DNA from: Brevibacterium casei CIP 102111
Lineage (GTDB): Bacteria > Actinomycetota > Actinomycetes > Actinomycetales > Brevibacteriaceae
Assembly: GCF_900169275.1 (NCBI RefSeq)
Contig: NZ_FXZC01000001.1
Span: 776,402-840,401 of the forward strand
Direction of reading: 5' to 3'
Length of the DNA stretch: 64,000 nucleotides
The translations under genes and the position numbers were made by a program. The first letter of the stretch is position 1. Each line of letters begins with the position of its first letter. Positions 19,140 to 26,518 of this stretch are shown here, piece after piece. The notes beneath the pieces are model-generated. The model had not been told where the DNA came from, ran no database searches, and saw only the letters and a program-made list of their open reading frames with translations.

Positions 19140-19520
19140 TCAGTCGGGGCTGGTCGCGGTCCCCTCGTCGTCGAGCATCGCGAGCATGTCGACGGCCGCC
19201 CGTGCGTAGTCGCCGATCCACCGATCGTGGATGCGCTTGATCGGCAGCGGCGCGAGCGCGAGCACGCGCGTCTTGCCGACCCTGCGGCCGGTGAGCAGTT
19301 CGGCGCGTTCGAGGACGCGGATGTGCTGGAGCACGGTGGTGCGGTCGAGTTCGGGGAAGGCCTCGGCGACGGCGCCTGTCGTCATCGGCTCTGCTCGGAG
19401 GAGGTCGAGGATGCGGCGGCGGGTGGCGTTCGCGAGCGCCTTGAACACGGCGTCGTCGCGGGCATCGGCGTCCGAGCCGTAACCTTCCGACTGCGCACCT
19501 GTTCCCTTCTCACCCGACAT
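19140..19520 (-). CDS. ArsR family transcriptional regulator
   Basis: Winged-HTH regulator of 126 residues. The domain covers about residues 22-95: VFKALANATRRRILDLLRAEP, GAVAEAFPELDRTTVLQHIRVLE as the recognition helix region, and a wing ending in GKTRVLAL. No metal-binding ELCVCDL-type cysteine motif is present, so it is of the kind usually paired with AHSA1/SRPBCC proteins rather than a metal sensor. It is divergent from such a gene, with only 16 bases between the two ATGs, all inside a palindrome that should be its operator. Confidence 0.88.
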   Translation of the reverse strand: MSGEKGTGAQSEGYGSDADARDDAVFKALANATRRRILDLLRAEPMTTGAVAEAFPELDRTTVLQHIRVLERAELLTGRRVGKTRVLALAPLPIKRIHDRWIGDYARAAVDMLAMLDDEGTATSPD

Positions 19521-19539
19521 GTGATAAAAATATCACATG
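19518..19539. promoter_or_regulatory. Palindromic bidirectional promoter/operator spanning both start codons
   Basis: Two perfect 9-base arms, CATGTGATA and TATCACATG, flank AAAA. The outer three bases of each arm are the start codons of the ArsR gene (minus) and AHSA1 gene (plus). On each strand a TA-rich hexamer (TATTTT on minus, TAAAAA on plus) lies 6 bases before the ATG, so both transcripts could begin at the start codon and ArsR binding would cover both promoters. Confidence 0.75.
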
Positions 19540-20025
19540 AACGATGAGCAGAACGACAAGAGCGCGCAGCTGGAGGAGCTCTCCTTCACCGTCACCGGGT
19601 ACATCTCGAAGACGCCGCACGAGACCTATGAGGCCGTCGCCGATCCCGAGCAGCTCTCGAAGTACTTCACGACGGGCGGCGCCCGCGGGCGCCTCGAGAC
19701 GGGAGCCGAGGTGAGCTGGGACTTCGCGGACTTTCCGGGCCGCTTCCCCGTCGACGTCATCGAGGCCGTGCCCGATGAGCGGATCGTCATTGTGTGGGAG
19801 GGCAACGGGCACACGACCGCGCCGAAGACGGAGACGACCTTCGAGTTCACTCCCGTCGACGACGGGACCCGGACCCTGGTGACGATCACCGAGCAGGCGT
19901 GGAAGACGACCGTCGGGGGAGCCGAGGGCGCCTTCGGCAACTCGATGGGCTGGACCGGCATGCTCGCCGCGCTCAAGGCGTGGGTCGAGTACGGCATCAA
20001 CCTTCGCGAGGGCTTCTACAAGTAG
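19537..20025 (+). CDS. SRPBCC (AHSA1-like) domain protein
   Basis: Protein of 162 residues with an activator-of-Hsp90-ATPase-homologue/START-like fold: FTVTGYISKTPHETYEAVADPEQLSKYFTTGGARGRLE at the start, a central VIEAVPDERIVIVWEG strand and the C-terminal helix WTGMLAALKAWVEYG. Members bind hydrophobic ligands in a deep cavity. It is the partner of the divergent ArsR gene, a common bacterial pairing in which the regulator controls both genes. The start codon is part of the shared palindrome, so no leader or ribosome site exists. Confidence 0.88.
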   Translation: MNDEQNDKSAQLEELSFTVTGYISKTPHETYEAVADPEQLSKYFTTGGARGRLETGAEVSWDFADFPGRFPVDVIEAVPDERIVIVWEGNGHTTAPKTETTFEFTPVDDGTRTLVTITEQAWKTTVGGAEGAFGNSMGWTGMLAALKAWVEYGINLREGFYK

Positions 20026-20080
20026 GCCGGTCGGCTCAGGCGATGTGCCTGCCCAGGGCGCGGGTGCGCACAGTCGGCGA

Positions 20081-20140
20081 GCCTGCAGTGCCGGTGGCGC
20101 GGCTCCGCGAGCCTGTAGTGCGTGGGGCGCGGCTCCGCGA
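20081..20140. repeat. 30-base tandem duplication
   Basis: Two 30-base units (20081-20110, 20111-20140) both beginning GCCTG.AGTG and ending GGCTCCGCGA. Each contains GGCTCCGCGAGCC-like hairpin potential. They run straight into the first REP-like palindrome. Confidence 0.65.
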
Positions 20141-20186
20141 GGAGGATACGATTCGAGATCTGGCCGTTCTTCGAACCGGATCCACC
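20139..20186. repeat. REP-like imperfect palindrome, copy A
   Basis: A 48-base element, 41 of 48 bases identical to copy B at 20752-20799. Its core runs from GGATACG to CGGATCC and is a decayed inverted repeat centred on TGGCCGT. It lies upstream of the orphan membrane-protein gene. Confidence 0.65.
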
Positions 20187-20243
20187 TCGGGGCGCTGACT
20201 CGAGGGCTCGGGAGCCCGGCTGTGGCCGTGAGAGAGTGTCGGT

Positions 20244-20717
20244 ATGACTTCGGTATTCCGTAAGCGGCTCCCGTTCTGGAGGTTCATCCTTCTCACGGTG
20301 GGCATCGGTGCCGCGACCGGTCTCATCGTCGCGCTCGTCCTCCTCGGGTTCGACCCGGGTCAGATCGTCATGATCGCCGCGGTGACCGCATTCGGGGGAG
20401 TGCTCGGTCTCGTCATGGGCGTCCCGGCGGAGTTCGCAGTGCGTCTGGCGGCCCCTCGGCTGCGCAGTCGAGTCGGCGCGGTGCTCTTCTGCTTCGGCCT
20501 CGGTCTCGTCTCCGTGCTCGTCGCCCTGAACATCCTCGGAATGATCATCCAGGGTCCCGGTGACTACATCGGCGCGTATGAGTGGGCGACCCTGCTCTTC
20601 GCGCTCGCGATCGGCCTGCCAGCCGGTATCCTCACCGCGTGTGCGACGTCGCTCATCGTCGAACCGGTGACGCCGAAGCAGCCGGAGGTCGACCTGCTCA
20701 CGGGCTTGCCGCTCTGA
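20244..20717 (+). CDS. Putative membrane protein, four helices
   Basis: Protein of 157 residues, not recognised as a named family. Four hydrophobic segments are visible at about 13-36, 42-62, 79-102 and 115-138, separated by short loops, with a basic N-terminus (RKRLPFWR). There is no signal cleavage site, enzymatic motif or clear ribosome-binding site. It is bracketed on both sides by copies of one palindromic repeat (20139-20186 and 20752-20799), which may mean that gene and repeats have moved or duplicated together. Confidence 0.6.
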   Translation: MTSVFRKRLPFWRFILLTVGIGAATGLIVALVLLGFDPGQIVMIAAVTAFGGVLGLVMGVPAEFAVRLAAPRLRSRVGAVLFCFGLGLVSVLVALNILGMIIQGPGDYIGAYEWATLLFALAIGLPAGILTACATSLIVEPVTPKQPEVDLLTGLPL

Positions 20718-20751
20718 CTGCTCACCCCACGACCGGCTGACGCACCTCAGC

Positions 20752-20799
20752 GAGGAGGATCCGGTTCGAGAAACGGCCGTTCTTCGACTCGGATCCACC
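20752..20799. repeat. REP-like palindrome, copy B
   Basis: The better preserved copy: within 20760-20799 the 20-base half-arms pair at 16 of 20 positions plus two G-T wobbles around the centre ACGGCCGT, with GGATCC at both ends. It could form a long hairpin and may also act as terminator of the gene before it. Confidence 0.65.
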
Positions 20800-20921
20800 G
20801 CGAGGACACTCTCGAGGGAGCACACGGTGCCCCGCACAGCCGCCCTGTCTGCGCCGACCGCACCCGATCGCCGACGGCCCGACGGCCCGGCAGAGCAGCC
20901 TCGGCGGGGAACGGACCGTCC

Positions 20922-21926
20922 TCAGACGATGCGGGTGGGCGGGGACTGGGTCTTCGCGGGATCGGTCTCGGGAAGATCGCCGAGCGCCTCGTCGATGCGG
21001 GCGAGCACCTCGGCGTCAAGCCTGACCCCGGCGGCGGCCGCATTCGACTCCACCTGCTCGGGACGTGACGCCCCGACCAGCGCCGTGGCGACGTTGTCGT
21101 TGGCGAGCACCCACGCGATCGCGAGCTGCCCCATCGTCAGTCCGAGATCCGCGGCGATCGGCTCGAGCTTCGCGACCGCGGTGAGCGTCTCGTCGTTCAT
21201 GTAGCGGGAGATCATGTCGGCCCCGCCCTTCTCATCGGTCGCCCTAGAGCCCGCCGGGGCCGGCTGCCCGACCTTGTACTTGCCGGTGAGCACGCCCTGC
21301 GCGATCGGCGACCACACGATCTGGGAGATGCCGAGCTCCTTCGACGTCGGCACCACCCGCTCCTCGATGACCCGCCAGAGCATGTTGTACTGCGGCTGGT
21401 TCGAGATGAGCTGGATCCCCAGGTCGCGGGCCAGATAGTGCGCGGCCCGCAGCTGATCGGCGTTCCATTCGCTCACTCCGATGTAGAGCGCCTTGCCCGC
21501 CCGGACGATGTCGGCGAAGGCCTGCATCGTCTCCTCGAGCGGCGTCTCGTAGTCGTACCGGTGGGCCTGGTAGAGGTCGACATAGTCGGTGCCGAGCCTG
21601 GTGAGCGATCCGTCGATCGACTCCATGATGTGCTTGCGGGACAGGCCGGTGTCGTTGTGGCCCTTAGGGCCGGTGGGGAAGTAGACCTTCGTGAAGATCT
21701 CGAGCGACTCGCGACGCTGGCCGGCCAGCGCGTCGCCGAGGACCTGCTCGGCCGCCGTGTTCGCGTAGACGTCGGCGGTGTCGAAGGTCGAGATGCCGGC
21801 GTCGAGCGCGGCGTGGACGCACTTGGTCGCGATGTCGTTCTCGACCTGGGAACCATGGGTGAGCCAGTTGCCGTAGGTGATCTCCGAGATCTTGAAACCG
21901 CTGTTGCCGAGATATCTGAACTCCAT
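20922..21926 (-). CDS. Aldo/keto reductase (Kv-beta/YghZ-like)
   Basis: NADPH-dependent oxidoreductase of 334 residues with the AKR TIM barrel. The catalytic tetrad positions are visible: Asp and Tyr in FDTADVYANTAAE (about 50-58), Lys in EIFTKVYFP (about 80) and His in DLYQAHRYD (about 122). VWSPIAQGVLTGKY near 215 and the C-terminal LVGASRPEQVESN are typical of the voltage-gated K+ channel beta-subunit-like group. A TAGGCT box ends 6 bases before the ATG, pointing to a leaderless transcript. Divergent from the TauE/SafE gene. Carbonyl substrate unknown. Confidence 0.9.
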   Translation of the reverse strand: MEFRYLGNSGFKISEITYGNWLTHGSQVENDIATKCVHAALDAGISTFDTADVYANTAAEQVLGDALAGQRRESLEIFTKVYFPTGPKGHNDTGLSRKHIMESIDGSLTRLGTDYVDLYQAHRYDYETPLEETMQAFADIVRAGKALYIGVSEWNADQLRAAHYLARDLGIQLISNQPQYNMLWRVIEERVVPTSKELGISQIVWSPIAQGVLTGKYKVGQPAPAGSRATDEKGGADMISRYMNDETLTAVAKLEPIAADLGLTMGQLAIAWVLANDNVATALVGASRPEQVESNAAAAGVRLDAEVLARIDEALGDLPETDPAKTQSPPTRIV

Positions 21927-21932
21927 ACCCTC

Positions 21933-21938
21933 AGCCTA
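21933..21938 (-). promoter_or_regulatory. -10 box of probable leaderless transcript
   Basis: TAGGCT on the minus strand, 6 bases before the ATG at 21926. Confidence 0.45.
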
Positions 21939-21985
21939 CGACCGGGAGTCAAGACCCCCTGTGGTCCGGTCGACTTCGGCAGCAC

Positions 21986-22057
21986 CTCGAGGGGACCGCT
22001 CCGGTGTGAGGGGACCGCTCCGGGCTGGTCCGCTCGCCGGGGAGAGGTCCCCTCGAG
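21986..22057. repeat. Inverted repeat in divergent intergenic region
   Basis: Perfect 12-base arms CTCGAGGGGACC (21986-21997) and GGTCCCCTCGAG (22046-22057), 48 bases apart. The spacer holds a second GAGGGGACCGCTCCGG copy. It lies between the aldo/keto reductase and TauE genes. Confidence 0.6.
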
Positions 22058-22114
22058 AGCGACGGTCGTGGCACAGGCCTTGTCCGCCGGGCGCGCGTGC
22101 GGTGTGATGGGGTG

Positions 22115-22906
22115 ATGGACTTCGCGGTGCTCGTGCTCGTCGGGGTGCTCGTCGGCCTGACGACCGTGCTCTTCGGCTTCGGCGGCGGGTTCGTCACCGT
22201 GCCGATCATCACCGTCGTCGACGCCGACCTCGGTGCCGACACCGCGCGCGTGGCCGCGGCCACCTCGGCGCTCGTCATGCTCGTCGGCGCCCTCGTCGCC
22301 ACCGTCTCGACGAGGCGGGAGACGCTGGCGCACCTGACCGGCAGGGGGTGTCTCTTCGGTCTCCTCGCGCTCGGTGGGGGACTCGGCGCACTCGCAGCGC
22401 GGTACGCCCCCGAGATACTCCTTAAGTGGGGCTTCGTCGTCTACGTCGCCGTCACGGCCGTCGACATCGTGCTGCGCCCGGGATTCTTCCGGAGGAGACC
22501 CGGGACCGACGCCGAGGCGGGTGAGGGCGGTCGCGGCATCTCACCGGTGTGGGGTGTGCCGATCGGCGGGCTCGCCTCGTTCCTCGGGGTGGGAGGCAGT
22601 GTGATGACCGTGCCGGTGATGCGGCGCTCGGGAGCGACGATGACGGTGGCGACGACCCTGGCGAACCCGCTCACGCTCATCATCATGACCCCGGCGGTGA
22701 TCATCACGCTCACCGCGCACGGGCAGGTCGAGGCGCCCGGCTTCCTCGGGTCCGTCGACGTGCGATCGGCGGCCGCTCTCCTCCTCGGGGCGATTCCGAT
22801 CATCGTGCTTCTGCGCAGGCGTGTGCCACGGATCCCCGACCTCGTCCACGCGTGGGGCTACCTCATCCTCCTCGTCGTCGCCGGGACGGTCGTCGCGATC
22901 GCGTGA
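22115..22906 (+). CDS. Sulfite exporter TauE/SafE family permease
   Basis: Membrane protein of 263 residues with about eight hydrophobic helices. Typical family features are the N-terminal LVGLTTVLFGFGGGFVTVPII (about 11-31, glycine-rich repeat) and its second-half counterpart GGLASFLGVGGSVMTVPVMR (about 150-169), reflecting the internal duplication of the family. Known members move sulfite, sulfoacetate or other organosulfur anions. The ATG at 22115 is the first codon directly before the hydrophobic start. Confidence 0.88.
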   Translation: MDFAVLVLVGVLVGLTTVLFGFGGGFVTVPIITVVDADLGADTARVAAATSALVMLVGALVATVSTRRETLAHLTGRGCLFGLLALGGGLGALAARYAPEILLKWGFVVYVAVTAVDIVLRPGFFRRRPGTDAEAGEGGRGISPVWGVPIGGLASFLGVGGSVMTVPVMRRSGATMTVATTLANPLTLIIMTPAVIITLTAHGQVEAPGFLGSVDVRSAAALLLGAIPIIVLLRRRVPRIPDLVHAWGYLILLVVAGTVVAIA

Positions 22907-22977
22907 GGGGGCGGAGGGTGCGATCGCGGGTGGCACGGTCAGCGCATTCTCGAGCCGCGCGGAGCTTCGAGAGGTCC

Positions 22978-23688
22978 TCAGCCGGCCCTGCGCCGATCGT
23001 GGAGCACCCGGGGCAGGCCGAAGAAGATCGGAGGCCGCGCGTAGGCTCGGTCGGACCTCCCGGCGGCACTGCTCGCCGAGGGTGGGGCTGTGTTCTGCGG
23101 CGGGTGCACAGGGTTGCGCTCGTCGAGCGCCCACGCGCTCTCCCAGCTGATGAGCTCGCCGGCGTGGCAGACCGGGTCCCCGCCGTGAGACGGCGGCTCG
23201 GCCCACAGCCACAGGTTGACCCCGTACTCGATGACGGTGATCGTCGCCTCCCGGTCGCGGCCGGCGTTCTCCTCGACGAGCGCACGGTGCACCTTCGCCG
23301 AGGCGGCTTCGATTTCCTCCCATCCGTCGCTGCGGTGAGGAAGGAAGACCCACGTCCCCGCGGGGACGTCTGAGGGAACAAATGAGTCGGGAGTGACGAC
23401 GCGGGTGAAGGCCGACGGGCCCGCGGCCGCGTCGCCAGAACCGTCACCGCCATCGGTAGTGCCTACGGGCTCCTCGAAAGCGGCGAGGACGTCTCCGAAG
23501 CAGGCCTCGACCACCTCGGCGGTGGGGGCGACGATGAGGAGGCCGGTCGCCTCGGCGAGGATGTCGGCATCCGACAAGGAGGTCAGGGGAGAGGCGCGCA
23601 GGTCGGCGAGCACCTCGTCCCAGTGTCCGGGCACGGGAGCGGAGTCGAGGAGCGCATGGGTGCGCTCCCGTTCGGCATCGTGGCGCAT
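22978..23688 (-). CDS. Hypothetical protein
   Basis: Protein of 236 residues with no recognised family. It is acidic and soluble: N-terminal helical part (ALLDSAPVPGHWDEVLADL, about residues 12-30), a Gly/Asp/Ala linker near 75-90, then a beta-rich part with TWVFLPHRSDGWEEIE and VIEYGVNLWLWAE, and a proline/serine-rich basic C-terminus. AGAGGAGG 6 bases upstream of ATG 23688 fixes the start, although the frame is open further upstream. It follows the ChaA-type gene on the same strand after a hairpin. Confidence 0.6.
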   Translation of the reverse strand: MRHDAERERTHALLDSAPVPGHWDEVLADLRASPLTSLSDADILAEATGLLIVAPTAEVVEACFGDVLAAFEEPVGTTDGGDGSGDAAAGPSAFTRVVTPDSFVPSDVPAGTWVFLPHRSDGWEEIEAASAKVHRALVEENAGRDREATITVIEYGVNLWLWAEPPSHGGDPVCHAGELISWESAWALDERNPVHPPQNTAPPSASSAAGRSDRAYARPPIFFGLPRVLHDRRRAG

Positions 23689-23785
23689 CGACGACCTCCT
23701 CTCGCGGCGACAGATGTCAATCCACCATGCCACGAACCCCTGACACGCGCAGACCGGTTCGGCTCCTGACACGAGCGGGCTGCCG

Positions 23786-23816
23786 ACGAGGCGGACCTCG
23801 CTTGCGCAAGCCTCGT
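23786..23816 (-). terminator. Hairpin after antiporter gene
   Basis: Arms ACGAGGC and GCCTCGT, with a further palindrome GCTTGCGCAAGC within, 31 bases beyond the antiporter stop codon on the minus strand. Confidence 0.45.
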
Positions 23817-23850
23817 TGACGCGGACCTTGCCTGCTAAAGCCTCGTCTAC
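23791..23850. repeat. 30-base tandem duplication at antiporter 3' end
   Basis: Two 30-base units (23791-23820 and 23821-23850), 24 of 30 bases identical, both starting GCGGACCT and ending AAGCCTCGT..AC. The second unit covers the stop codon of the antiporter gene. Confidence 0.65.
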
Positions 23851-25184
23851 GCGAACACCGTGATCCCGTAGACGGCGAAGACGACGAGGAGGGCTGCGCC
23901 GTGGACGGCGGTGACCCTCTTCGCGGCGAACGTCGTCACCGAGAGCACGATGATGACGGACAGGAGCAGAAGGTTGGTCGGAGTCTCGGCGAGGACGATC
24001 TGCTGACCGGTGAGCATCCCGATGACGAGGACGACGGGGATCGTCAGCCCCACCGTGGAGACGAGGGCCCCGTGGCAGAGGTTGCTCACCCGCTGGACCT
24101 CGCCCTGCCAGGCGGCGCGGATCGCGGTGATCGTCTCGGGGAGGAAGACGATCATCGCGATGACGATGCCCGACAGTGCCGTCGGGGCGCCGAGGCGGCC
24201 GAGCCCGTCATCGAGCAGCGACGCCATGTCATGGGAGAGGAGGACGATCGGCAGCACCGTGACGACGAGGAGGCCGAGGCGCGCGAGGATCTCGACCCGG
24301 TGGGACGAGAGGGTCGCGACGATGCCCGGGCGGACCGTTGGAGTGTCGGCTGGAAGCGGTGGGGCGACGCCGTTCGGATGAGCTGCAGGGGTGGCCGCCG
24401 GCTCGGCTGCGACGATGTCGTCGGATGGTGTCGCGTCGGATTCCACGGCGCCGGCACCCCCCACGACGGAGTGCGCGGGAGCGATGGCATCGGTGAGTTC
24501 GGTCGAACGGGCGGCCGCCTCGGCGAGGCGGGGATCGACCTCACGGAAGTCGTCGGCCTGTGCCCCCATCTGCCGGGTGAGGAAGAACGCGTAGAGGCCG
24601 AGGGTGAGGACGATGATCGGGATCTCCTGCCACGGCAGGTAGCTGCCGTTCTCCCCGATGACCGTCGGCAGCGCGAACGCAAGCGCGGAGAGGACGACGA
24701 TGAGTCCGAGGTACGTCGATGTCCCCGTCCGGTTGTGCGCGAGGTCCCCGTGGCGCAGGCCGCCGATGAGGAGGCAGAGCCCGACGACGGCCCCGAGGAT
24801 GATCATCGACACGGCCATGACGGAATCGCGCGCGATCGTCGCATGATCGCCGGGACCGAGCAGGACGGCTGCGATGAGGATGACCTCGATGAGGACGATC
24901 GAGAGCGTGAGGACGAGGGAACCGTAGGGGTCGCCGAGGCGGCGGGCGAGGTGCTCGGCCTCGTGGACGACGCCGAAGGCGCAGGTGAGGATCACGCCGA
25001 CGATGACGACGAGGGCGGAGACGAGTACGGGGGCCGGGGCTGGCGGGGCGAGCGCCTCGGCGAGGAACGGGAGGGCGGCGACGGTGCCCCAGCCGAGGAC
25101 GAGACGGACGATAGCGGTGGGAGTGACGATGCTGCGCAGCGTCGCGGACATGATGGTCATCCAGTTCTGCGAGGTCGTCCTCAT
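23847..25184 (-). CDS. chaA: Calcium/cation:proton antiporter (ChaA-like, CaCA superfamily)
   Basis: Membrane antiporter of about 445 residues. The two inverted CaCA alpha-repeats are visible: HEAEHLARRLGDPYGSLVLTLS with IVLIEV (about 80-110) and PETITAIRAAWQGEVQRVSN with LTIP (about 350-385), including the acidic ion-binding residues. A Pro/Ala-rich cytoplasmic loop (about 215-275) joins the halves. Start uncertain: ATG 25184, ATG 25160, or GTG 25220, the last preceded by TATATT. It would extrude Ca2+, Na+ or K+ in exchange for protons. Confidence 0.87.
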   Translation of the reverse strand: MRTTSQNWMTIMSATLRSIVTPTAIVRLVLGWGTVAALPFLAEALAPPAPAPVLVSALVVIVGVILTCAFGVVHEAEHLARRLGDPYGSLVLTLSIVLIEVILIAAVLLGPGDHATIARDSVMAVSMIILGAVVGLCLLIGGLRHGDLAHNRTGTSTYLGLIVVLSALAFALPTVIGENGSYLPWQEIPIIVLTLGLYAFFLTRQMGAQADDFREVDPRLAEAAARSTELTDAIAPAHSVVGGAGAVESDATPSDDIVAAEPAATPAAHPNGVAPPLPADTPTVRPGIVATLSSHRVEILARLGLLVVTVLPIVLLSHDMASLLDDGLGRLGAPTALSGIVIAMIVFLPETITAIRAAWQGEVQRVSNLCHGALVSTVGLTIPVVLVIGMLTGQQIVLAETPTNLLLLSVIIVLSVTTFAAKRVTAVHGAALLVVFAVYGITVFA

Positions 25185-25240
25185 CACGGCGGTCAGCGAT
25201 CGGGTCGTCCCGCTCGCCACGGCACATCCAATATAGCAAA

Positions 25241-25275
25241 GGCCCTGAGCAGCGGCAGTGCCGCCGCTCAGGGCC
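25241..25275 (-). terminator. Strong terminator hairpin after DoxX gene
   Basis: A perfect 10-base stem (25241-25250 with 25266-25275) continues inward after one mismatch with five further pairs; on the minus strand it is followed by a T-rich stretch. It separates DoxX from the antiporter gene. Confidence 0.8.
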
Positions 25276-25291
25276 TCAGGTCCGAGAACTC

Positions 25292-25765
25292 CTACGCCGC
25301 GGCGGGCGAACCGACCCGGTCGGCGCGCTTGCCGCGGGCTGACTTCGAGCGGAAGACGAAGCGGTCGACGCTGAAGCGACCCGGCCCCATGGCCGCGATG
25401 AGCAGGGCGCCGGCCGAGAGGGCGGCGACGAGCTCCCAGCCGCCCTGGTCGACGAAGGGCACCGGCACGAAGTGGACGATGACGAGCGCCCCGAGGAGGT
25501 TGACGGCGATGAGCGCTCCGACGATCGGGGTGAAGGCGCCGAGGATGAGCAGGGCACCGCCGATGAGCTCGACGAAGGTTGCGAACGGGGCGGCGAGTTC
25601 GGGCAGGGGAACGCCCATCTGCGCGAACGAATCGGCGGTGCCGGCGATGGTCCACTCGTTGAACTTCTGCCAGCCGTGGGCGATGAGGATTGTTCCGAGT
25701 CCGATGCGGGCAATGAGAGCAATGACGTCGCGGGCGATGGTCGGGAGTCCGGTCGTGGCGTACAC
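25292..25765 (-). CDS. DoxX family membrane protein
   Basis: Protein of 157 residues with four predicted membrane helices: LIARIGLGTILIAHGWQKF (about 14-32), FATFVELIGGALLILGAF, LIAVNLLGALVIVHFV and ELVAALSAGALLIAAMG. The HGWQKF and FVELIGGALLILG segments are hallmarks of DoxX/YphA-type proteins, linked in other bacteria to thiol redox defence. GTG 25765 is chosen because GGAGG lies 6 bases upstream. A TGATTG-N6-CAATCA dyad lies in its leader. Confidence 0.85.
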   Translation of the reverse strand: MYATTGLPTIARDVIALIARIGLGTILIAHGWQKFNEWTIAGTADSFAQMGVPLPELAAPFATFVELIGGALLILGAFTPIVGALIAVNLLGALVIVHFVPVPFVDQGGWELVAALSAGALLIAAMGPGRFSVDRFVFRSKSARGKRADRVGSPAAA

Positions 25766-25782
25766 GGGGTGACCTCCAGGTT

Positions 25783-25800
25783 TGATTGAAATGACAATCA
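25783..25800. promoter_or_regulatory. Operator-like dyad upstream of DoxX
   Basis: Arms TGATTG and CAATCA separated by six bases, AT-rich, between the ribosome-binding site and the probable promoter. Resembles targets of MarR-type or similar redox repressors; assignment is inference. Confidence 0.5.
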
Positions 25801-25916
25801 GAACCCTATTCATCGTTTTTGGCAGAGGCCTGTGCGGAACTCGGCAGCAGATTGTGAGTTCTGCCCCGGATTCCGCACCCCGGAAATCCTTGACACGGCA
25901 GCCTATGGACCTGGCC

Positions 25917-25946
25917 GGGGCCGACGCCGTCAGCGGTGTCGGCCCC
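25917..25946 (-). terminator. Terminator hairpin after FMN reductase
   Basis: Arms GGGGCCGAC and GTCGGCCCC plus three inner pairs around TCAG, 5 bases after the reductase stop on the minus strand. Confidence 0.75.
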
Positions 25947-25951
25947 GAGCA

Positions 25952-26518
25952 TCAGAACCCGTACGCGGCCTCCCGCTCCTCGCGCATCGCCGTGTACGTG
26001 CGCGTGAGGGTGAGGGTGTCCTCGACGAGGCGGTCGAGGCGCTGGAGCACATCGTCGCTGACGATCTGGTTCCGGTGGAGGTCCCGCTCCTCGACGAACA
26101 CGTAGGGCTGGACGACCTGCGCCTTCATGTACGAGAGGATCGGCACGAGCTGCTGCTGGGGGATGAGGAAGTGCTTCGGCGAGCCCGCGGTCGCGACCAT
26201 GCCTGTCACCTTGTCGCGGAACGCGTTCACCGGGAGGAGGTCGAAGACGTTCTTCAGCGACGCCGGGATCGAGGCCTGGAAGATCGGGGTGCCGATGAGG
26301 ATCGCGTCGGCGTCCATGATCGTCCGCGCGATGCGGCCGGTGTCACCGGTGTACTCGGTGAAGTTCCGGCCGTCGGCGAAGTCCATGTCCGCCTCGGCGA
26401 GGTCGATGAGCGTGGTCTCCGCATCCGGATCCTGCGCCATAACGGCCTGGGTGACGTACTCCATGACCGTACGGGTCTTCGTCCCGACGTTCGAGCCGGA
26501 GAGGACGACGATCCTCAT
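25952..26518 (-). CDS. NAD(P)H-dependent FMN reductase (CE1759-type)
   Basis: Flavodoxin-like reductase of 188 residues that would supply reduced FMN to the preceding LLM monooxygenase. The phosphate-binding loop SGSNVGTKTRT is at residues 7-17 and the flavin loop GTPIFQASIPASLKNVFD at about 75-92. Its ATG overlaps the stop of the LLM gene by 4 bases, so the two are translationally coupled. This tandem arrangement is the known two-component flavin monooxygenase pair (CE1758/CE1759 type) of actinobacteria. A strong hairpin ends the unit. Confidence 0.88.
   Translation of the reverse strand: MRIVVLSGSNVGTKTRTVMEYVTQAVMAQDPDAETTLIDLAEADMDFADGRNFTEYTGDTGRIARTIMDADAILIGTPIFQASIPASLKNVFDLLPVNAFRDKVTGMVATAGSPKHFLIPQQQLVPILSYMKAQVVQPYVFVEERDLHRNQIVSDDVLQRLDRLVEDTLTLTRTYTAMREEREAAYGF

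Noticed and set aside
20752..20799. GGTTCGAG inside the palindrome as the T-loop of a tRNA
   Set aside because: No acceptor, D-arm or anticodon stem can be built around it; the same sequence recurs as a palindromic repeat.
23847..25655. Antiporter gene extended upstream through the DoxX region to 602 codons
   Set aside because: The extension is antisense-like and Arg/Pro-rich, crosses a strong terminator hairpin and overlaps DoxX on the same strand in another frame.
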